DNA of 64,000 nt from Deltaproteobacteria bacterium. Lineage in GTDB: Bacteria > Desulfobacterota > GWC2-55-46 > JADFVP01. Both the position numbers and the translations under genes were made by a program. The DNA lies in the NCBI GenBank assembly GCA_029262515.1, contig JAJCZH010000008.1, forward strand, positions 183,840 through 247,839. Direction: 5' to 3'. Under the pieces are notes generated by a model. It did no database searches and was not told the DNA's origin. It saw nothing but the letters and a program-made list of their open reading frames with translations. Below, piece after piece: positions 52,854 to 62,856 of the stretch; within the stretch, counting starts at the first letter, position 1; every line of letters begins with the position of its first letter.

Positions 52854-53735
52854 ATGCCCGTGCTCATAAAAACACTCGGTATCGTCTTTCCCGTCTTCGC
52901 CATTATAGGCATCGGCTATATCTTTGCCTCGTTCAAAAAGATCAGCCTCGATCCCTTAATCGATATACTGCTCTACCTTACTATTCCTGCGCTCGTAATC
53001 TCCGCACTTCTGAAAAAAGACCTTAACCCGACTGACCTCTACACTGTCGCACTCTCTGCCGGTGCAGTGGTCATCGGTACAGGAGTAATCGGTTACATCT
53101 ATCTAGGAGCAATAGGACGACGAGACCTAAAGGGCTTTTATCTGCCTACCATGTTCATGAACTCCGGCAACATGGCCTTTCCACTTGCTCTGCTCGCCTT
53201 CGGTACCGACGGGCTTACCGTAGCCGTACTCTACTATATTCTAATCGGAGTAATGGTTTACACTCTCGGCATCTATATTGCCAAGGGCAAGGGCGGGCTC
53301 AAGGAGATTTTCAAGCTGCCGCTTATATATGCCGCAGTAATAGCAATAGCACTTAACCTTGCAAATATTGAAATTCCATCACCTATCTTTTCCGTATTCG
53401 ACATGCTCGGAGCGGCAACAATACCTCTAATGCAGATAAGCCTCGGTTACAGGCTCTACTCCGTAAAGCTCTCATACCCCGGAATATCGATTGCAAGCTC
53501 TGTTATAAGAATTGCCGGAGGGCTTGCTATCGCCTACGGAATAACTACTCTTCTAGGTATTGAGGGGATCAATCAGAAGGTCATACTACTCTCTTCCGCA
53601 ATGCCGTCCGCCGTAATTAATTTTGTCATCAGCCACCGTTACAACATGCAGAGCGATCTTGTTGCCTCAATTATCGCAACAAGCACGCTTATAAGTATAG
53701 TAACAACCCCGGCTGTAGTAATGTTAATTCTTTAG
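52854..53735 (+). CDS. AEC (auxin efflux carrier) family transporter
   Basis: About 10 TM segments; MFMNSGNMAFPLALLAFG; SSAMPSAVINFVISHRYN. Confidence 0.88.
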   Translation: MPVLIKTLGIVFPVFAIIGIGYIFASFKKISLDPLIDILLYLTIPALVISALLKKDLNPTDLYTVALSAGAVVIGTGVIGYIYLGAIGRRDLKGFYLPTMFMNSGNMAFPLALLAFGTDGLTVAVLYYILIGVMVYTLGIYIAKGKGGLKEIFKLPLIYAAVIAIALNLANIEIPSPIFSVFDMLGAATIPLMQISLGYRLYSVKLSYPGISIASSVIRIAGGLAIAYGITTLLGIEGINQKVILLSSAMPSAVINFVISHRYNMQSDLVASIIATSTLISIVTTPAVVMLIL

Positions 53736-53869
53736 AATACATCCAGTCAAACCCCAGATATATCAACTGCCCACAGATGTGACAAAAAGCCTTTAAATAA
53801 ATTCAAAAATGCCGTTATATACATAAGGGGCCAGAATTACGACAACGCTCCTTAAGAGTGCGGTTTTCC

Positions 53870-53895
53870 ATCTTGCTCGGCAATATGAGCAAGAT
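53870..53895 (+). other. 9-bp stem hairpin in pilin 5' leader
   Basis: ATCTTGCTC-GGCAATAT-GAGCAAGAT, 26 nt before the ATG at 53922. Confidence 0.5.
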
Positions 53896-53921
53896 CACAT
53901 TATAGGCGGCATTAAAAGGTA

Positions 53922-54452
53922 ATGATACAAAGGTTAAAAAAAGAGAGCGGTTTCACGCTGGTCGAGTTGCTGGTAGTTGTGGCCATTGTATCCATAATTG
54001 CGGCCATAGCTCTACCGCAGTACACGAAGCACCTCAATAAGTCTAAGGCCATTGCAGAGCTTGCCATGCTGCAGAGGTCGCTTAAACTGCTTGCCTCAGA
54101 CACCAGTCTTTTCCCTGGCGGACACCTGCCGTTCAGCAGCCCGCGCAATGCAACACCATCCACAAACGGAGCGGAATATGGAGACCTGACCGCCGACGAT
54201 ATGGGGCTTTTCAACAGTAACGGTTCAGTATTCAGTCCGGCAAACGGGTGGGACGGACCGTATGTACAGAGTCAGTACCTCGACTCGGGAACCAGCAAGT
54301 TTATCGACCCATGGGGAACAAATTACTGGATAGATTTCGACTATGATACCGGAGGCGGTGTCTACATAGTTGCGGTCGTCTCCTCAGGACCCAATAAGAG
54401 CGCAGTAAACGTCTACGACTCAGACAACATCTACGTCCCTGTGGGCGGATGA
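53922..54452 (+). CDS. Prepilin/GspG-like pseudopilin
   Basis: MIQRLKKESGFTLVELLVVVAIVSIIAAIALPQYTKHLNKSKA; C-terminal GWDGPY...DPWGTNYWIDF...VVSSGPNKS. Confidence 0.92.
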   Translation: MIQRLKKESGFTLVELLVVVAIVSIIAAIALPQYTKHLNKSKAIAELAMLQRSLKLLASDTSLFPGGHLPFSSPRNATPSTNGAEYGDLTADDMGLFNSNGSVFSPANGWDGPYVQSQYLDSGTSKFIDPWGTNYWIDFDYDTGGGVYIVAVVSSGPNKSAVNVYDSDNIYVPVGG

Positions 54453-54509
54453 TCGCCTCCTCCACTCTGCTCAAAAGAGTTTTGTCTTTTTATAATCAAC
54501 TACCAAGGC

Positions 54510-55031
54510 CTACACTTTCTTCAACTCGGTCTCCAGCGGTATCGGGTTTGTAAGACAGTAGACCGCCGGACACCTTTGAGTAGCAAGGTCTTCGAGTTCC
54601 TGAAGCTTTTGCGCACTTGCATCACTCTCAACCTCAAGCGTAAACTTCACTCCCTCGGCTATAGGGTTGTCACTCAGCCCCAGTACTTTGGAAAAGTCCA
54701 CTGAAGCCTCTGCTATCAACCTGAACCGCTTAAGCTCTACCCCCTCAAGAGCCGCCATAGTAGCAAATGTTGCAGCATAACAAGAGGCCGAACCGAAGAG
54801 ACAGTAGACCATGGGGCCTGGCACCGTACCTCCACCACCGAGAAAACCCGGCTGGTCACTCTCAAGCGTAACCTTGCCATTCTCAAACCCTACGGTAGCA
54901 GAGAACTGGCTGCCCTCACCTGAGTTCCAATCACCCTCAATTCTATTAACCTTCTTTGCCTTGCTTAAGTCCGCCCTGATCTCTTCTTCGACCTTTTTCA
55001 ACTTATCGACATCAACATTGTTCAGTTTCAT
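54510..55031 (-). CDS. OsmC-family protein
   Basis: GPMVYCLFGSASCYAATFATMAALEGVELKRFRLIAEASVDFSKVLGLSDNPIAEGVKFTLEVES. Confidence 0.85.
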   Translation of the reverse strand: MKLNNVDVDKLKKVEEEIRADLSKAKKVNRIEGDWNSGEGSQFSATVGFENGKVTLESDQPGFLGGGGTVPGPMVYCLFGSASCYAATFATMAALEGVELKRFRLIAEASVDFSKVLGLSDNPIAEGVKFTLEVESDASAQKLQELEDLATQRCPAVYCLTNPIPLETELKKV

Positions 55032-55097
55032 TCAACCCCTCCGTTATCGTAATAATACCCTGTTATTTTCAGCGTATAAAACCTTCAACTCAAGAGA

Positions 55098-56150
55098 TTA
55101 CTCTACCCTTATTCTCCATGCCTGCTCTTTGCCTACAACCGAGCCTATAACAGAAGCCTGAACGCCATGTTCGAGCAACATTCTAACAAGCCTGTCTACC
55201 TTCGCCTGTTGAACGGAAAGCAGCAGACCTCCGGAGGTCTGCGGGTCATACAGGAGGTAAGCAACCTCTTGCAATACCGATTCGGATATTTGCACCGATT
55301 CATCCAGGTACTCCCGGGTCGTGGTTATGGCTCCGGGCCTGTTAGGCCTGTTGGCAGCAAGTTCAATGGTACCGTCAAAGAACGGAACGGCCTCGGCATT
55401 AATCACGAAGTTAACCCCTGAACCTGAAGCCATCTCATAAGCATGCCCCAGAAGTCCGTAGCCGGTAATATCGGTGCAGCCCTTCACGCCGAGCTTTACG
55501 GCAACCTCGGAGGCTGACCTGTTAAGCGTAGTCATCGAAGATATGACGGGAGCGGCCTCTTCCAGACTGATACGCCGGCCTTTAAGCGCATTGGCAACCA
55601 CACCCGTACCTATGGGCTTGGTAAGTACCAGAGTATCACCGACAGTAGCACCGCTATTTGTCATCAGGTCTACCGGGTCTATAAAACCGGTAACTGCCAG
55701 ACCGTATTTTATGCCATCGTCCTCTATCGTGTGGCCGCCAACGAGCGTACAACCTGCTGCGTCGAGCTTAGCCATTGCCCCTGAGATTATCTCGCCAAGT
55801 ATCGAAATATCAAGCGCACGCGGAAATGCAACCACATTCATAGCCGTCGCAGGCCTTGCGCCCATAGCATAGACATCACTTAGCGCATTGGCGGCGGCAA
55901 TTGCGCCGAAATCGCCAGGGTCATCTACAATAGGAGGAAAAAAATCTACGGTTGTAACCATTGCAAGCCGGTCTGAAATACGATAGACCGCCGCATCGTC
56001 GGCACTTTCAAAACCGACCAGTAGATCCTTATCCCTAACCTTAGGTAACTGATGCAGAACCTGCATCAGGGCCTTTGAGCCGAGTTTAGAGGCTCAACCG
56101 GCACAGTTGGCATAACTGGTCAGACGTATCTGCTTTCCACTCTTTACCAT
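55098..56150 (-). CDS. selD: Selenide, water dikinase; selenoprotein with in-frame UGA (Sec) at 56094-56096
   Basis: Supplied ORF starts at 56066; same frame upstream to ATG 56150 reads MVKSGKQIRLTSYANCAG(UGA)ASKLGSKALMQVLHQLPKVRDKDLLVGFESADDAAVYRI; CAGU matches the SelD active-site [C/U] context; selB adjacent. Confidence 0.95.
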
Positions 56151-56211
56151 GTAATCCTTTCAGAAGTCCTGTTTAGATAATCTTAGCACAAAAGAAGCCA
56201 AAAACACTCGA

Positions 56212-58284
56212 CTACCGGAGAATTCGCTCATCGCCTCTTCTAAGCGTTACCTTCTCTTTGTCAAAGTACTCAAGTAACTCAATGGCAAGCTTACGACCGC
56301 AACCCAGCAGGTCCCTGAACTCTTTCACCTCAATACACGGGTTAATGGAAAGAAAGTGCCTCAGATGCTCTTCGGCTCCATTTACGGTCTCTGCCAAAAA
56401 GAAACCTCCCCTCCTCACCTCGACAATAGAACCGGTACTCTGTAAAAACCGTACAACAGAATCGATACGCTCCGGAGTGAAAGGCAGTGCCGAAAGGTCA
56501 CCTCTTGTTGTTGTCTTGAGACCGTTTTTCCTTAATAGCTCAAGAAGCGCAGTCTCAACCTCAAAATCAGCACTAGTAACTTTGCTATTATGCCCCGGCA
56601 GGCTTAGCAGACCGGTTCGACCACGATTAATCTCTTCGCCTGTTATCATCGACTCTGCAATAGATTTTATTACTACCCTGGCGCGTTCAAACCCCAACCC
56701 GCGCGAAAGAGCCGGCAAGAGGAGCTGAAGTAAAACCTCCTCGTCCATACCGTCTACCGCAACATTGGCGGCGTGAAAGTTTTGAATGGCCTCTTTAATA
56801 AGGGCACGCGCAGACTCAACACCTGACAGACTCAATATATAACCGTTACTAGCAGAAAACCGAGCGCCTTTTTTCAGCCTATCACTACTACCTTCGAGTA
56901 TGGATTGTAACGACTGCTCTTTAATATTGAGCATTACACAGAGACCTGCGGCCTCGAAACCGAGACCACCCTCTGGCAAAAGAGCACCGAGTACCGCAAT
57001 TATGTCATCTACGCTACCGGCAGTACCATGACGGGGCGGAGCCTCTATCAGTGAGGAGATGTGCGGCATCAACCCCTTATCCATATACGGTATTGCCACC
57101 CTGCCGCCACCGACCGTGCGGTTAGTCGCAGGGTCACGAAGCACAAAGAAGTCACCTCTTAAAACCACAAGCGGAGTAGTAAAGAGCAGACGCGCCGAGG
57201 CGTTTTCTCCCGGAAGAAGAGCCTTTATATCTGAAAATCTAATACGAACCAGAGAGGTGCCGGTTAGGTGGTGCAGCATAAGGGTAGAGTTGTTCTTTAC
57301 CTTTCCTACAGACCTTACTCCAGGGGCATTCTTTAGAAGTACCACAGAGACATCGGCCCGTAACTTCTCTCTCTTCTGACCAAAGAAAGTAAAAGCGGCC
57401 AGCTCTATTGAGGTCAAGACCTCCCCGCGAGAGAGTTCCTTATAACCTATGCCGCTCAGATTCAGCGCAGCTCTCTCACCCCGCTCGACCCTGTCCACAT
57501 CCATACCGAGGCTCTGAATACCGCGTGCCTTTACAGGCCTGCCTCCTGGAAAGGTCTCTACCACATCCTCTTTTACTATACCGCCCGAAGCGACCGTACC
57601 GGTAACAACCGTACCGAAACCCTTTATCGTAAAAGACCGGTCTATCGGCAGGCGAAAGAACTCATCCTCGATAGCGCGCGCCCGTGCGCCGACATTTCCA
57701 GCACCGCAGTCGAATACGCAAGAGGCGAGTTTATCTTTTATTTCATCGAGACCAGTACCTCTTAAGCTCGAATACCTGACCATTGGGGCGTCCTCAAACG
57801 AAGTACCCGCAAGCAGTGCCGCCACCTCGCCCTCTACCTCGTCCAAACGCTTTTCTTCAACAAGGTCGCATTTGGAGATAACAACAAGGCCGGAGGCGAC
57901 ACCAAGCAGATTGAGAATATCGACATGTTCAACCGTTTGCGGCATTACTCCGTCATCGGCTGCAACGACTAAAAGAGCTACATCTATGCCGGTAGCCCCG
58001 GCGAGCATAGTGCGAATAAAGCGTTCGTGCCCGGGCACATCAACAATTGCCGCACGCACTACCCCCTCACCCTCTGAGGACACTCTTTCCACTGAACCGG
58101 GAATCTCTCCGGAATACTCAAAATCGATATATGCGAAACCGAGTTCAATGGAGACCCCGCGCCTCTTCTCCTCGGCGAGCCTGTCGGTTTCCATACCTGT
58201 AAGTGCGGCAATAAGCGTGCTCTTGCCGTGATCGACATGGCCTGCGGTGCCAATTATAGAAGAAATTCGCCTGATTCGTTGCAT
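56212..58284 (-). CDS. selB: Selenocysteine-specific elongation factor SelB
   Basis: IIGTAGHVDHGKSTLIAALTGMETDRLAEEKRRGVSIELGFAYID; C-terminal winged-helix region; adjacent to selD. Confidence 0.95.
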   Translation of the reverse strand: MQRIRRISSIIGTAGHVDHGKSTLIAALTGMETDRLAEEKRRGVSIELGFAYIDFEYSGEIPGSVERVSSEGEGVVRAAIVDVPGHERFIRTMLAGATGIDVALLVVAADDGVMPQTVEHVDILNLLGVASGLVVISKCDLVEEKRLDEVEGEVAALLAGTSFEDAPMVRYSSLRGTGLDEIKDKLASCVFDCGAGNVGARARAIEDEFFRLPIDRSFTIKGFGTVVTGTVASGGIVKEDVVETFPGGRPVKARGIQSLGMDVDRVERGERAALNLSGIGYKELSRGEVLTSIELAAFTFFGQKREKLRADVSVVLLKNAPGVRSVGKVKNNSTLMLHHLTGTSLVRIRFSDIKALLPGENASARLLFTTPLVVLRGDFFVLRDPATNRTVGGGRVAIPYMDKGLMPHISSLIEAPPRHGTAGSVDDIIAVLGALLPEGGLGFEAAGLCVMLNIKEQSLQSILEGSSDRLKKGARFSASNGYILSLSGVESARALIKEAIQNFHAANVAVDGMDEEVLLQLLLPALSRGLGFERARVVIKSIAESMITGEEINRGRTGLLSLPGHNSKVTSADFEVETALLELLRKNGLKTTTRGDLSALPFTPERIDSVVRFLQSTGSIVEVRRGGFFLAETVNGAEEHLRHFLSINPCIEVKEFRDLLGCGRKLAIELLEYFDKEKVTLRRGDERILR

Positions 58285-58547
58285 AGATAGAATATGTGCT
58301 TGTGCTCTGATGTGGCATCCAAATAGATAGAGTATAATAAGACCGAATTAAAAAATAGAATATACCGCTCTTTTTGTCCAGGTTAATCTGTTCTAAAATT
58401 GTGCTGCGAATATAAAGAAAATTACTTGGCCGATAGATTTACAGACTCTCACTATTGTGTTAATCTTGTTTCAGTAACTACTGATACCAAAGTCGTCATA
58501 CTATAGTCAAACCTACTATCCACTCTTTAAGTGTATCGGAGACGGCA

Positions 58548-59324
58548 ATGCCGTACAGTAAAAGGTACAAAGTAGCCTTCTTCTCCATGACTAGCTGCGA
58601 GGGCTGCCAGCTCTTGGTCCTTAGCTGCGAAAATGAATTGCCGGATATACTCACGCATGTCAATATCGTCTACTTCAGAGAGGCGATGTCGGAGAAATCG
58701 ACCGACTACGATATAGCCTTTATAGAGGGCTCAGCCACTACCGCCAAAGAGGTTCGTAAACTCCGTAAAATTCGAAAACAGGCCAAGATTGTAATAACCC
58801 TCGGGGCATGCTCCTCCACAGGCGGACTCAACAGGCTCAAAAACCGTTTTAAAATAGATGATTTGAAAGAGAGCGTCTACGGTAAAGAGGCGCTCGGTTC
58901 TCAAGCTTTCGACACAAAGCGCGTACGCGCGGTAGACGAGATAATCGAGGTCGACCACCACTTGCACGGCTGCCCGATCTCCAAAGAAGAGTTCTTGAAA
59001 AGCTTCAACGACCTTCTTCTAGGGCTCAAACCTCATGCCCCTAACTACCCGGTCTGCACAGACTGCAAGATAGCCGGGAACGTCTGTGTCTTTAAAAAGG
59101 GCGAAACGTGCCTGGGACCGGTAACAAGGGCCGGATGCAGCGCCGTCTGCGTAACCTACGGGTCAATCTGCTGGGGTTGCCGGGGTTTTGTGGACGCGCC
59201 TAATATTGCAGCCCATACGGAGACCCTGCAGAGACACGGCATGAAAAAAGAGGAGGCCTTGAGTTTTCTCTCGCTCTACTCGACAGGCCTGACAGGCAAA
59301 AAAGAGAAAAAGATTGTGCGGTAG
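58548..59324 (+). CDS. [NiFe] hydrogenase small (delta) subunit, group-3-like
   Basis: VAFFSMTSCEGCQLLVLSCENELP; GACSSTGGLNRL; HGCPISKEEFLKSF; YPVCTDCKIAGNVCVFKKGETCLGPVTRAGCSAVCVTYGSICWGCRG. Confidence 0.92.
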   Translation: MPYSKRYKVAFFSMTSCEGCQLLVLSCENELPDILTHVNIVYFREAMSEKSTDYDIAFIEGSATTAKEVRKLRKIRKQAKIVITLGACSSTGGLNRLKNRFKIDDLKESVYGKEALGSQAFDTKRVRAVDEIIEVDHHLHGCPISKEEFLKSFNDLLLGLKPHAPNYPVCTDCKIAGNVCVFKKGETCLGPVTRAGCSAVCVTYGSICWGCRGFVDAPNIAAHTETLQRHGMKKEEALSFLSLYSTGLTGKKEKKIVR

Positions 59325-59393
59325 CAGCGCAAAGAGTTTAAGAGATTCCGGGAGACTTTTGGCCAATAAAAACCGGCAAGCGGGGCGAACCGA

Positions 59394-60683
59394 ATGAAGA
59401 AAGAGCTCAATATAAGGGTAAAAGAGCTGACCAGGGTCGAAGGGCACGGCAACATTGTCATCGACGTAAAAAAAGGGGTTGTGAAAGAGGTTAAGCTGGA
59501 GATTGTAGAGTCTCCCCGCTTCTTTGAAGTGATGCTTCGAGGTAGAAGGTACGATGAGGCGCAGCATATAATGGCGCGTATCTGCGGCATCTGCGCCACT
59601 TCACACTCTTCGGCCTCTTTAAAGGCAATAGAAATGGCCATGGGCATCAGAATAACGCCCCAGACAAAACTACTCAGAAGGCTCGCCTTCTGCGGAGAAA
59701 ACCTGCAGAGCCATCTGCTCCACCTCTTCTTTCTCGTCCTGCCAGACATCTTTGGCGTAGACTCCATAGTACCGCTGATGCAGAGCCATCCGGACTTAAT
59801 AAAGACCGCTCTCGAACTCAAGAGGGTTTCAAATGAAATCTGCACCGTCATCGGCGGACGCGCCGTACACCCGATCTCTTTAGCTCCCGGAGGCATGCTC
59901 CACATACCGGCCCAAGACGAACTGAAGAGACTCAAGAGCGAAATAACAGGAACATTCGATAAGCTTCAGGGCATGCTGGAGTTCTTCAAGGAGGTTCCAA
60001 TACCGGATTTCAAGAAACCTCGAGAGCTAATTGCGCTCAAAAAACGAGGCGAGTACAGCATCTATGACGGCATTGCGACATCGAGCAATAAGTACTCGAT
60101 AAAGACAGAAGAGTACACGAAAAAGATTAAAGAGTACGTGGTGCCTTACTCTACTGCAAAGCAGGCCGTAAGCCCGAAAGGCACCTTCATGGTAGGGGCA
60201 ATGGCGCGAGTCAATAATAACTTCCGCTCTCTTAGCCCGCGCGCGCAAAAAGCAGCTAAAGAGGCCGGTTTAAAACCGCCTCTAGAAAACCCATTTCTTA
60301 ATAACATCGCCCAGTTGATCGAGTGCTTTCATTTAAGCGAAGAGGCGCTAGGCCTCATAGATACTGCCTTAAAAACCGAACTTAAAAAAGAACCTCTAAG
60401 GAAACCTAAGAGCTGGGGGCGCGGTGTCGGCATTGTAGAAGCGCCTCGTGGCACGCTCTTCCACGACTATACGATAGACAAAAGAGGCATTATAACGGAT
60501 GCCAACTGTGTTATTCCGACTGCAACCAATCTGCACTCTATTGAGGAAGACCTGAAGGCCTTTGTTCTTACGCTTCTTGACCGGCCCAAGGCGGAAATAC
60601 AGAACAGGGTAGAGACGCTCGTTAGGGCATATGACCCGTGCATCTCTTGCTCGACACATATAATGGATGTTACTTTTATCTGA
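59394..60683 (+). CDS. [NiFe] hydrogenase large (alpha) subunit, group-3-like
   Basis: VKELTRVEGHGNI; L1 RICGICATSH; L2 DPCISCSTH followed by the short C-terminal peptide IMDVTFI. Confidence 0.95.
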   Translation: MKKELNIRVKELTRVEGHGNIVIDVKKGVVKEVKLEIVESPRFFEVMLRGRRYDEAQHIMARICGICATSHSSASLKAIEMAMGIRITPQTKLLRRLAFCGENLQSHLLHLFFLVLPDIFGVDSIVPLMQSHPDLIKTALELKRVSNEICTVIGGRAVHPISLAPGGMLHIPAQDELKRLKSEITGTFDKLQGMLEFFKEVPIPDFKKPRELIALKKRGEYSIYDGIATSSNKYSIKTEEYTKKIKEYVVPYSTAKQAVSPKGTFMVGAMARVNNNFRSLSPRAQKAAKEAGLKPPLENPFLNNIAQLIECFHLSEEALGLIDTALKTELKKEPLRKPKSWGRGVGIVEAPRGTLFHDYTIDKRGIITDANCVIPTATNLHSIEEDLKAFVLTLLDRPKAEIQNRVETLVRAYDPCISCSTHIMDVTFI

Positions 60684-60868
60684 CAAGAGTGCCGGAAAAT
60701 AAAGTTAGTTTTATTTCAACTTTGTCCGATAATAACAGGTGTAGGTGTAGTAGAGTCCATATAAATAAAAGAGCATTAAACAGGAGCCACGTTATCTCTA
60801 CAGTAAGAATAAATATTGCGAACAAGTCGATTATAGAGACCATACTCGAGCGGAAGAAACGAGAGTAT

Positions 60869-61903
60869 ATGTGCGCCCAACAGGTTGACACAAAGGGGAT
60901 GCTCAAGAACATACTCTCATGGGCCAACCAGTTCGTTCCTTCAGAGTCAGGCTCCATACTCTTTGATGACCCTACGGTAAAACATGGCAAGAACCGCTCT
61001 AACTACCTCTATTTCGTCTCCTGCTTCGGAAAAGGCTCATCCAAACTGATCGGCACGGCCATTCCGGCAGAGACCGGTATCGTTGGCAAGGTCTACACCT
61101 CCGGCAAGCCGTATATAAGCAAGAAAGCGAGAGAGGATATAAACTTCTACTCTGCAATAGACAAAAAAACACAGTTCCAGACAAAGAGCATTATCTGCGC
61201 TCCGATCAAGATCAACAAGATAACCATAGGAGTAATTGAGCTTATCAACAGGCTCGACCAGATCAATTACAACAATGACGATCTGACCCTTTTGAAGATT
61301 TTCGCCGAGCATACCTCAACGCTGCTTCAAAATTCGCTCGACGCAAAACGCTTTGCCGAACTGTCGATAAGGGACAACCTGACAGGACTCTACAATGACA
61401 GGTACTTTTACGACGCTATTACTCACGAAGTGACCAAGGCCATAAAGAAAGAGACTGAACTGAGCCTTATCTTTCTCGACCTCGATCACTTTAAAGAGGT
61501 TAACGATACCTATGGACACCTGGCCGGCAGCCGGCTGCTCTCTGAGGTGGGTGTTATTCTTGGCAGCGGGCTAAAAGGATTTAGCTTAATTACATCAAGG
61601 TACGGTGGTGACGAGTTCGTTTGCATACTTCCGGGGTCGGATACAAAAGCAGCAACAAGGTATGCCGAACACCTGCGTAAAACCATTGAAGAGTACGTCT
61701 TTCTTACTCGCAGGTTCAGGGGGCAGAAGAAGGCAATCAGGCTCTCGGGCCAGATAACCGCAAGTATCGGAGTCGTCTCCATGAAACACGGCCAGAAACA
61801 GGCTACCGTTACCGCCGTGAGAGATACGCTGATCAGGGATGCGGACAAAGCGATGTACAGCTCAAAAGAGAATGGCAGAAACAAGGTTACCGTTACGAAG
61901 TGA
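60869..61903 (+). CDS. GAF-domain diguanylate cyclase (GGDEF)
   Basis: GAF-like region IPAETGIVGKVYTSGKPYISKK; DNLTGLYNDRYFYDAI; SRYGGDEFVCILPGSD; start uncertain (ORF open from 60638). Confidence 0.92.
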   Translation: MCAQQVDTKGMLKNILSWANQFVPSESGSILFDDPTVKHGKNRSNYLYFVSCFGKGSSKLIGTAIPAETGIVGKVYTSGKPYISKKAREDINFYSAIDKKTQFQTKSIICAPIKINKITIGVIELINRLDQINYNNDDLTLLKIFAEHTSTLLQNSLDAKRFAELSIRDNLTGLYNDRYFYDAITHEVTKAIKKETELSLIFLDLDHFKEVNDTYGHLAGSRLLSEVGVILGSGLKGFSLITSRYGGDEFVCILPGSDTKAATRYAEHLRKTIEEYVFLTRRFRGQKKAIRLSGQITASIGVVSMKHGQKQATVTAVRDTLIRDADKAMYSSKENGRNKVTVTK

Positions 61904-62009
61904 TTTAAGAAGTTATTAAAAAATCACTCAATACCGAAGAGACAGAAAAGCGCCTCACGCAAACCTTACCGTACGACCATAACCTCCTGCACTTACCCTG
62001 CGTCTACCT

Positions 62010-62363
62010 CTACTTCTCTATCAACTCTTTCAACAACCGTCTGTGGCACCGCTCTTGCTTTTTACAAGTACAGAGCAGGATAACTCTGCCACCCGCCTTG
62101 TTGTTTTTTTCACGAAGCGCACAGAGCGCTGCTATTGCTTCATCACTTTTTAGTCCGCTGATATACCTTTTAGAGAAGTCTTCCCAATCGACACTGCCGC
62201 TCTTCCACTCGGTTATTAAACCGGGCTCCGTACCAAGCTCCTTCAACCACAAGTCTATAGCCCCCTTTTTCACGCCGCGCGGCCAGTACCTCGTTACCAG
62301 AATACGTACTCCTGTATCGGCTTTAAGAGAATCGCTATCGTATACGGAGCCGGTTAATATCAT
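62010..62363 (-). CDS. DUF488 family protein
   Basis: RILVTRYWPRGVKKGAIDLWLKELGTEPGLITEWK; VILLCTCKKQERCHRRLLKELI. Confidence 0.9.
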   Translation of the reverse strand: MILTGSVYDSDSLKADTGVRILVTRYWPRGVKKGAIDLWLKELGTEPGLITEWKSGSVDWEDFSKRYISGLKSDEAIAALCALREKNNKAGGRVILLCTCKKQERCHRRLLKELIEK

Positions 62364-62385
62364 AAATCACCTTATCACAAAAAAA

Positions 62386-62416
62386 TCCCGGACCTCTCGT
62401 TTTGAGAGGCCCGGGA
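62386..62416 (-). terminator. Rho-independent terminator downstream of DsrE-like gene
   Basis: Minus strand TCCCGG-g-CCTCTC-AAAAC-GAGAGG-t-CCGGGA followed by TTTTTTT. Confidence 0.88.
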
Positions 62417-62427
62417 CGCAAAAAGAA

Positions 62428-62856
62428 TTATATATATAAAACCTTATCAGCTTCCTTAACGAGTTCGAGAAAAGAGACAAGCCCCATAGAAGCGTCGACA
62501 AGCTCTATCAACTCGTTGCGCGCTACATTGAGCACAGCCATAGAGGCCGTACAGGCATAGATATGAAAGTTCCCGAAACGGTGCGCAGTCTCAAGCAGCT
62601 CGGAGAGATGGTCGAGCGTGCCACGGTCGAGGTTCTTCTCCAGCACCTCTTTAAACGGCCCGGGCTCTCCCTCAACAACAACATCATCCGTACGCCCTTT
62701 CACCATCCTCAAGAGACCTCCGTAACTACAGAAGATATGAACTTCGCCGCCCATAGCAAGGACAACCGTACTGATACTTATAGCCTGATATACCCTGTCA
62801 TACGATCCGGAATGCAGAAAGATACAGTACCTATAGCCCTTCTTTCCATCGCTCAT
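62428..62856 (-). CDS. DsrE/DsrF-like protein
   Basis: RYCIFLHSGSYDRVYQAISISTVVLAMGGEVHIFCSYGGLLRMVKG; HIYACTASMAVLNVARNELIELVDASMGLVSFLELV. Confidence 0.82.
   Translation of the reverse strand: MSDGKKGYRYCIFLHSGSYDRVYQAISISTVVLAMGGEVHIFCSYGGLLRMVKGRTDDVVVEGEPGPFKEVLEKNLDRGTLDHLSELLETAHRFGNFHIYACTASMAVLNVARNELIELVDASMGLVSFLELVKEADKVLYI

Noticed and set aside
53740-53921. c-di-GMP (GEMM) riboswitch upstream of the pilin
   Set aside because: The characteristic conserved core sequences were not found; only a simple hairpin is supported.
60630-60683. Possible [NiFeSe] hydrogenase given the selenium genes
   Set aside because: The L2 motif is encoded as DPC (gacccgtgc), with no in-frame TGA.
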